A DNA stretch of 64,000 nucleotides from Bombyx mori (lineage: Eukaryota; Arthropoda; Insecta; Lepidoptera; Bombycidae), in NCBI RefSeq assembly GCF_030269925.1, contig NC_085121.1:4977501-5041500 (forward strand). Direction: 5' to 3'. The position numbers were made by a program, and so were the translations under genes. The notes beneath the pieces are model-generated. The model ran no database searches, was not told where the DNA came from, and saw only the letters and a list, made by a program, of their open reading frames with translations. Positions 58,501-64,000 of this stretch are shown here, piece by piece (the first letter of the stretch is position 1; each line of letters starts with the position of its first letter).

Positions 58501-60262
58501 CATTAATAATTTTGAGTGTATTTCCATAGGGATTTCCATAATGAACGGTAGTTTTTTCGTCCACGCGACCATTTTGTGCACGATGGAGTCACCGATCTTA
58601 CACAATTTGTCGCTTATTTCCGAAGTGTCATGAAGCAAGTCAGGGAGGTGTCGTACTGTCGCAATGTCTTCCATAGCGTCACAGTCAATCAGAGCGCGAA
58701 TCATGTGCAGCGCCCTGTCCAAAGGGACGGCTCGATCTCGTGACGACGACACGGCACTTTCAAGCCTTGCTCTCAAATGAACAACCTGCAATGACCACCT
58801 TTAACTTAATTCCTTTGCAATGTTTGCTATGACTTCAAAAAAAGAAACTCAAAGTGAACTTACCTCGCTGGGATTTGTTAGTGCAGTCTTAAGTATGGTA
58901 CCATTGACCAAATGCGGTGGGAGTGGGGGTAAGGGTTCTTTAGGTTTTTCTGGTGGCGAAGCTCGACTTGTAGCCGTAGCTGTTTTGTTGGCTTTCTTGT
59001 TCTTCTTATATTTCACTTTGTATAAATTGTAAACAGCTCCACTGTTCCTCCCACCAGGCATCCTGTCCTCTCGTACAGCTGTAAGAAATTACATTTAGAA
59101 AAATCCTGACAGCTTCTCCAATATTTTTATGAAATTTATATTATTTACGTACCTTGTAGAACCATTCCTTGTTCAATACATTTTTTGAATCTACAATACT
59201 GGCATCTATTTCTTTGTGCCTTTGTAATTTCACAGCCACCGTCAGCGACGCACGTGTAAACCCTTCTGTTTTGGACAGTTCGTTTGAAAAATCCCTTACA
59301 GCCTTCACAAGTAATTATGCCGTAATGCAGTCCAGTCGCTTTGTCTTCGCAAATCATGCATATCATTGGTTGTTCGTCTTCATCGCGTTCAGTCTCTGGT
59401 GCATATGTACGCAGTTCTGGTCTGGGTAACGCTAAGGAACTAGCACCTGCCATTGGAGAAGAACCCGCGATGCTTCCGGCAGCGGCGCTCAGATTTAACG
59501 CATGAATTTGTTGGTGAGCAGGGAGCTGGGACACGTCTCCGGCCCAGAGTAGTTCCATGTTCAATGGTGGCCCTCTAGGTCGTCGTAACTCGCCACCTAA
59601 ATTGAGTAATAGCCTCGCTGCTGACTCCTCACTGCATGAAGCTGGATCAGGAGAAGGCGTGGATGAAGTATGCGAAGCACTGGCTGCAGGCTCACTACTT
59701 GAACTAGGCGCTGGTAAGGTCCAGAACATTGTTCGGACACCTCCGGATTCGCCCATTATAACAGCAGGAGTACCTCTCCATTGTGTTTGTCCACGCGCAC
59801 CTGGTTTATTTTCAATCGGCTGTGGTGGAAAATTTCCGCCTATAAGTTCAGGTTTAACACCATTTATACAAGCGGCCGGCGGCCAATGTCCTGGTGATAG
59901 ATTAGCGTGAACTCCAGGCGGAGGCGGTACGAGGGTACGTGGTCTGAACGGTTGTGGTGATTCTTGCGGTGCGCTTTCCAACTTCACTGAAGACAACTGA
60001 GACTGCGTTGTGGGCTGGTTTTTTCCACTCGCAGGCGAACTTTCTGCTTTGACAGCGGATTGTGCACCTTCAAACTTGATGACTGAGTAGGGTGGCGCCG
60101 AGCGTATAACGGTGGGATGGCAAGCGGGTGAAGGTGACGGAGAGCCACCGCCATCGAACACGGGCGGCGGGTGCGGCGGCGTGCTGCACCCGGCTTCAGA
60201 CATACGCGGCGAAGGCGGTCCTGGGTCAGGTGACGAAGTGCTGGTGTCGGCCGCCGACTCGC
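49574..60262 (-). CDS. HR4: Nuclear receptor HR4 (GCNF-related factor, GRF), N-terminus incomplete
   Basis: Coding exons on the minus strand: 59153-60262, 58864-59078, 58390-58785, 57377-57569, 49984-50099, 49574-49654, all GT-AG and in frame, giving about 702 residues from the acceptor at 60262. The DNA-binding domain (59150-59360) has two Cys4 zinc fingers, [15 protein letters not shown] and 'CADGG..CRFKKC'-type, with P-box CEGCK and the '[17 protein letters not shown]' end. These mark the NR6A/HR4 group. A Pro/Ser/Gly-rich activation region precedes it. The hinge has [10 protein letters not shown] (basic) and the last three exons are the ligand-binding domain, ending [14 protein letters not shown]. 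In Drosophila and moths HR4 is ecdysone-induced and controls metamorphosis timing. The first in-frame ATG is at 60203. Upstream of the acceptor no in-frame ATG exists before a TAG, so an upstream first exon is likely. Intron 4 (50100-57376) is 7.3 kb. Confidence 0.92.
49810..49950 (-). mobile_element. LINE 3'-tail repeat (reverse) in HR4 intron 5
   Basis: T-rich start 'tttttttattgcccttgtag', then 'cacggcccacctgatggtg' and 'gagccgctgcctaccgctca'. It is the reverse of copies at 770-930 and 6221-6379, and lies between the last two HR4 exons without touching splice sites. Confidence 0.75.
50380..50585 (+). promoter_or_regulatory. CpG-rich promoter-like block with donor site, inside HR4 intron 4
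   Basis: This 200-base block is GC/CpG-rich in the middle of AT-rich intron. It contains a palindromic CRE TGACGTCA (50441-50448), an insect initiator-like TCAGT (50454-50458), nuclear-receptor half-sites AGGTCA (50459-50464) and inverted TGACCT (50499-50504), and ends in a good plus-strand splice donor AAG/GTACGTG (50579). This is the organisation of a promoter with a short non-coding first exon on the strand opposite HR4. No downstream exon can be identified in the window. Confidence 0.4.
52036..52250 (-). mobile_element. Helitron-like end sequence, copy C, in HR4 intron 4
   Basis: It begins CTAG (52036-52039), then 'ccgtattcgcccgcttcgct' and continues to 'aaccactgtagatttatata', the reverse of copy B (24785-25032). 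The CTAG plus GC-rich stem marks the Helitron 3' end on the minus strand. Confidence 0.55.
52520..52645 (-). repeat. Decayed LINE-tail repeat in HR4 intron 4
   Basis: Segments 'attgctcttgtaggcata', 'gtggtgacgtcgctcatgg' and 'aaaccgctgcctaccgct' match the reverse LINE-tail family with changes. Confidence 0.65.
52819..53252 (+). repeat. Helitron-like repeat with TTTG microsatellite
   Basis: It runs from 'aatattataaagaggaaag' and (TTTG)n through 'ctccgaaactactgaaccga' to a GC-rich end 'gacccgagcggagtcggagc'. This layout is common in moth genomes as a dispersed Helitron-related repeat. The terminal tetranucleotide is not clearly CTAG, so assignment is tentative. Confidence 0.4.
53640..53840 (+). 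pseudogene. Non-LTR retrotransposon ORF C-terminal remnant
   Basis: A 66-codon frame contains [20 protein letters not shown] followed by [20 protein letters not shown]. The block 'G.R.RGR.K..W.DCVK.DM..KGVS.EM..DR..WK.KT.CADP' is the usual C-terminus of RTE-type LINE ORFs in insects. No RT domain is present. It is a fragment in HR4 intron 4. Confidence 0.65.
54572..54809 (-). mobile_element. Bm1-type SINE, partial (reverse), in HR4 intron 4
   Basis: T-rich start, 'gacgagctcacagtccacct', 'cccatagacatctacgacg', 'gaggtcctaccaccagtaaa'. The tRNA-like head is absent. Confidence 0.85.
55485..55690 (+). mobile_element. Bm1-type SINE body, internally deleted, in HR4 intron 4
   Basis: It runs from 'actggtggtaggacctcttg' to 'ttgagacctactatgggctc' and 'ccacacatcaaagctataaa'. 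Compared with 8764-9198 it lacks about 60 bases between 'gagacct' and 'tatgggctcc'. Confidence 0.8.
56169..56725 (-). mobile_element. GC-rich retro-insertion with 15-bp target duplication, in HR4 intron 4
   Basis: The 527-base insert (56184-56710) is flanked by a perfect duplication ATTTAATGACGTCGT (56169-56183 and 56711-56725) and starts with a poly(T) run, so on the minus strand it ends in poly(A). It is strongly GC-rich compared with its host. It carries no RT motif that I recognise; it is probably the 3' UTR of a 5'-truncated LINE. The clean duplication suggests a fairly recent insertion. Confidence 0.85.
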
Positions 60263-60339
60263 CTGGGAACAAACACGATCGTTCAACAATAGCTACAGCA
60301 TTTTGTCTGCACGCCAACGAAAAACAACACCATAGATTT

Positions 60340-60474
60340 TTAGAAGCAACAAATAGAAACTAGGTGAAATGTCAACGACCGTGCGGCGTGATCATAGTTA
60401 GAAGGCGCGGAGCGACGCAGGGACCCGACACTGCACTTCCCGACGTCGCCGACTAGATTAGTTGATTGCGTCAT
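60340..60474 (-). other. Short ATG-initiated frame upstream of the first HR4 exon
   Basis: A 44-codon frame starts ATG at 60474 and reads MTQSTNLVGDVGKC… to a TAA at 60340. It lies within 80 bases of the HR4 exon acceptor at 60262, but I see no good splice donor that would join it in frame. It could be an upstream ORF in the 5' UTR or chance. Confidence 0.25.
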
Positions 60475-61249
60475 AATGTAAGCCATCGGGGGACATAGAT
60501 AAATTATCTTTTAATTTAAATAGAAACCATGAAACGTACATATAATATTAGCGAATGATAATATTAGCGAGAGATGATGAATTTAGTTTTACGTATAGGT
60601 TCAATCGAATTTAAAGTTGACGTACAGGATTTTGATTTCACAATTAGGAAACTTAGATAAATTAGGAAAATCAGGAAACGTTTGTGGTGTTCGCGGCGGG
60701 TACGATGAGATGTAACAGCGCGACGGACAAGGGGAAAGTGAAAGCTAGCGGCGCGGCGCGAGCGCAGATGCCGAGCCCGGAAGCGTTGTGCCTACGCTCT
60801 GTGCCGACTTCACAAAAGGGCTCTACGTCATCCGCTCACGACTGCATTGCCGTTATAATAATTACAGTTACCATGTATTAACATATCCACTATATAATTT
60901 CGAGTATTTACATACATTCGGAGAATTATCAAAGCGCAAGAATTTATAACATGAAATTTAAACACTTTATTAATATTTTCGAAAATTACTTCAGAACTGT
61001 GGAAATCTCGCTGCCTCGTACGTTTCGATGGAAATAGAATACACGTAACAGAAAATCATAAACATTACCAACTTTTTATGACAAGATCCATAGGCGTAGT
61101 TTTAACTTCGTACGCGACCCGGCTTACATCGCACGACCATCCATATATTAAAATGTAACATTAGAATTTTTTGGAATCACATTATTGTTCACCGGGTTTT
61201 TATTGTTCAATATTGCACCCAACTATAATTTGAATGCGGAGCAATGATT

Positions 61250-61520
61250 AAGAGAATCATGTGAGACCGGCGTGCGCGTACCGGTCTCGGCGCTCACGTG
61301 CGAATATCAGTAGAGTTTTAGGCGAGGAAAAGTCACGAAGAAAGTTTTCCAGAGCGTGTTGCCGCGGCGGCGGGCGGCGGGCGCGCGCTATGAGCCCGAC
61401 CTACCGCACGAGCGGCTGCGGCCCGCTCCCCGCGCTGCGCTTCCCGGTCCCTCCCTCCAGCCGCTATTAGGTCACTCAGGCGGCCGTGCGTGCGAACTGC
61501 AACCGCACAATGACTAGTGC
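61250..61520 (-). promoter_or_regulatory. CpG-rich block, candidate HR4 promoter or first exon
   Basis: This GC/CpG-rich patch ('gttgccgcggcggcgggcgg', 'gctgcgcttcccggtccctc') lies about 1 kb upstream of the first recognised HR4 exon on the minus strand. The position fits a promoter or 5' UTR exon. No ATG plus donor combination is convincing. Confidence 0.3.
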
Positions 61521-63054
61521 AACGCGTGCACCGCTCTCGCTTCGAGGACGATCTCTATTTCACTTCGCGTCCTTTGCCACATCATTGGTGGGGACCGATC
61601 TTTCTAGCCGCGTGATGCAATCGTCGCCCGCAGAGGTTTTACGTAGGTTCGTACGAACCTAGATAAGTCACCATTCGATAGAGTACTTGATACTTGTCGA
61701 TAGCACGGTGTCTATTACGAGTTTGAAATTGTCACGAGGAAAATCGGATCTTTACTCGAAACTAGCAATGTATCGATATAAGTACGTACAGAGTATTGCA
61801 CGAACACGTGTTTATAAAGAGTACATACAGATTGTATAGGAGATGAGCGATAAAAGCCGTAGTGCGGTAAACAGACAACAATAAAGACGATTACGCAACT
61901 TGCAACACTTTTATTTCGGGGCGGATGATCACAATCGTATATTCGATCGTTGCAAGCCCGAAGGTCGGCCGCGGTCACCGACACACGGGAAAGTAGGTCA
62001 CACCCCTACCACTGGTGTCGCCCCACCACCCCCCTAAGCATCGCGACGCCACGTGTCGTTGCGCCCGGCTACATTTCGCATTATTTTTTCGTAGTTTTGC
62101 GCCCAACAACAACCAACTCCTCAAACGATTTGATTTTTAGTTTCAAAATTTGTAAATCGATAACTGTTGTTTGATTAAGATTATTTTACTAAATATATAA
62201 TGAAATGAAAATAATAAAAAAGTGGTTAAGCTGTACAGCAGTTTTGATTATGTCTATGATTCGCGAAGACGAAGAAAATACAATTTTTTTTGTCTTATTT
62301 GTTTAAATCGATTGGCTGTTTGAATCAAACACACCACACAAATATATTAGGGGCGATTTTCGTTTAATTTAACGCAAATAAGACCGAGTTAGAATAATCG
62401 AGATTCAATAGTAAATGTAGCCGTATAGTAGGTAATTTGTTTACGTGTAGAGCTCGCTATCGGGAGGCCTTCGACGTTATGAGTACATCGACTTTAATAA
62501 TATTTGTTCACTATTTTTCACCGTTCGTTCGTATATTTCAATTTATCGAACCGACGTCAAACTACACCTCGTATATCAAGCATCAGCTCGTTTGCTGTAA
62601 AATGAATTCCATGTGTGCATGAAAATTTTGATGCTTCCAATTTAAAACACACATGCAGCTAATTTGAATTCGACTGATTTAAATAAATAAAAAGATTTTT
62701 GCTATCACAAGGTTGTGTGTCTATAATACTGTCATTTGAAAATCTACAAACGTTTTAACATTGACAAGTATTTTTTAAATGGATTCAAACAGTATTGCTA
62801 TTCAACCATTAAATAAAATTTGTTTACCTAACTAAGTGCAATGTATAAATTAATTCTATTATATAAAGTAAAATAGAACGGTTGCGTCTGTATGCTGCAC
62901 AAATTTTATGGTATTTAGGTGTAACTAAGAACAAATCACTGATTGAACTTCAATGACGGGACCTAGATTTTCCTGAAAGAAACATTCCCTTATCACCAAT
63001 TACGAATGGTACTAAGTTATGTCCCACACACACGAAACAGCTGCCTTTATTGAT
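61521..63054. other. Non-coding interval
   Basis: I see no gene. Short open frames at 61715-61984 and 62437-62622 have no motif. Probably 5' flank or intron of HR4. Confidence 0.4.
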
Positions 63055-63255
63055 CTTAGCCCACTGAGTTTCTCGCCGAATCTTCTCAGTGGGTCGCGTT
63101 TCCGATCCAGTGGTAGATTCTGCGAAGCACTGCCCTTGCTAGGACCAGTGTTAGAAACAACACTTCCGGTTTTAGTCCCGTGAGCTCACCTACACGCGTT
63201 AGGACGAAGTTGAAATAGCCTTTCAAGGCTATCAGCATATGTAGGAAAATAATAA
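63055..63255 (+). mobile_element. Jockey-type LINE tail
   Basis: It starts 'agcccactgagtttctcgcc' and contains 'gattctgcgaagcactgcc' and 'gagctcacctacacgcgtta'. It matches the 3' UTR of the BMC1/L1Bm-like elements, and ends near an AAAATAATAAT stretch. Confidence 0.8.
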
Positions 63256-63762
63256 TAATTAATCTACCACACAATTTCCTTCATATTTTCTACGCGGTAC
63301 GCATCTAATTACTCTTTAAAATTAGATCTTACACGTTCCGTGCTTTAATTTCGCGTTCATTTTACATAAAAAAAATCTTAATTGCATAAAGATCTATCAT
63401 TATAGTACAGCGAGGTCCGGGTTGTATTCCCAGTTGGACTTAATAGTTGGTATGCTGGTTTTTTTCGGTAGGAATTCTTGCATCTTATGTCTCTGGCATT
63501 AAAAAGAAGAATATCCTGCCTTGATTCGTTGAATCTTAAAAGTTTTTAATATAAATTAATTCAAGGGGCCAAGCTAATGGCATAGAACATTCTCTACCAG
63601 CGAACTCTGATGCATAGTGGATATTTTTTATGTTACTGCTTGTAAGTTAATAATTGAATAACCTGTTTTTTTTATAAACGACTATCGTAGAGGGGAAGGG
63701 GGCTCTGTACCTATATAATAGATAGGCAGGTAGCGGTATTAGCTTTGAGCTGCATTTTGAAG

Positions 63763-64000
63763 TCGTCGTGGCCTAAAGGATAACACGCCCGGTGCATTCG
63801 CGATGGAACGATGTTCGAATCCCGCGGGCGGGTACCAATTTTTCTGATACGTACTTAACAAATGTTCACGATTGACTTCTACGGTGAAAGAATAACATCG
63901 TGTAATAAAAATCAAACTCGCAAAATTATAATTTGCGTATATACTGGTGGTAAGACCTCTTGTGAGTCAGCACGGGTAGGTACCACCACCCTGCTTATTT
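63763..64000 (+). mobile_element. Bm1-type SINE, cut by the window end
   Basis: It starts with the tRNA-derived head 'gtcgtcgtggcctaaaggat' and a B-box-like 'gttcgaatcccgcg', followed by the body up to the last base of the window. This is the best-preserved tRNA-like head in the window and shows the RNA polymerase III promoter of the SINE. Confidence 0.85.

Noticed and set aside
59169..60363. Plus-strand open frames of 83-117 codons
   Set aside because: Shadows of the GC-rich HR4 exon on the opposite strand.

Overview
The window is insect nuclear DNA, almost certainly from the silkworm Bombyx mori or a very close relative. Evidence for this: AT-rich intergenic DNA, short exons with GT-AG introns, many copies of a tRNA-derived SINE of Bm1 type, Jockey-type LINE 3' tails of the BMC1/L1Bm kind, a Dong/R4-type retrotransposon next to TAA repeats, and a piggyBac-like transposase. 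There are no bacterial-style operons.

Six host genes can be read. (1) 12736-14400 (+): an intronless RING-finger protein with about six candidate SUMO-interacting motifs, resembling RNF4/Degringolade SUMO-targeted ubiquitin ligases. (2) 15462-16061 (-): a CCDC28-family coiled-coil protein, tail-to-tail with gene 1. (3) 18514-26363 (+): an 11-exon Ro60 (TROVE + vWA) RNA-binding protein gene whose metal-binding (MIDAS) residues appear lost. (4) 37330-41007 (+): a 6-exon PPP6C/PpV protein phosphatase 6 catalytic subunit. (5) 41692-43741 (-): a 6-exon eIF3i WD40 gene whose first coding exon is only the ATG; it is tail-to-tail with gene 4. (6) 49574-60262 (-): the nuclear receptor HR4 (GCNF-related, GRF), at least six coding exons, with its N-terminal start unresolved. 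I reconstructed exon borders by eye from reading frame, GT/AG signals and family similarity.

Layout: 1-12.4 kb is repeat-rich and has no convincing host gene. It holds SINEs, LINE tails and a 2.1-kb pogo-like DNA transposon with a nested Bm1. 12.7-26.4 kb holds genes 1-3, with several repeats in the Ro60 introns. 26.4-37.3 kb is intergenic and holds a Dong/R4-like element (28.8-31.1 kb), a LINE remnant (32.4-32.95 kb) and a piggyBac-like element (about 33.8-36.4 kb). 37.3-43.7 kb holds PPP6C and eIF3i. 44-49.5 kb is AT-rich and non-coding, probably 3' flank or UTR of HR4. 49.6-60.3 kb is HR4, with a 7.3-kb intron that contains a CpG-rich, promoter-like block on the opposite strand. 60.3-64 kb is the presumed HR4 5' flank plus further repeats.

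The genes have unrelated jobs (SUMO/ubiquitin, small-RNA binding, dephosphorylation, translation initiation, ecdysone signalling) and form no pathway cluster. The most unusual observations are the MIDAS-less Ro60, the cryptic promoter-like block inside HR4 with nuclear-receptor half-sites, the long piggyBac transposase frame without an ATG start beside three ~43-bp-spaced palindromes, and two apparently uncatalogued MITE-like families.
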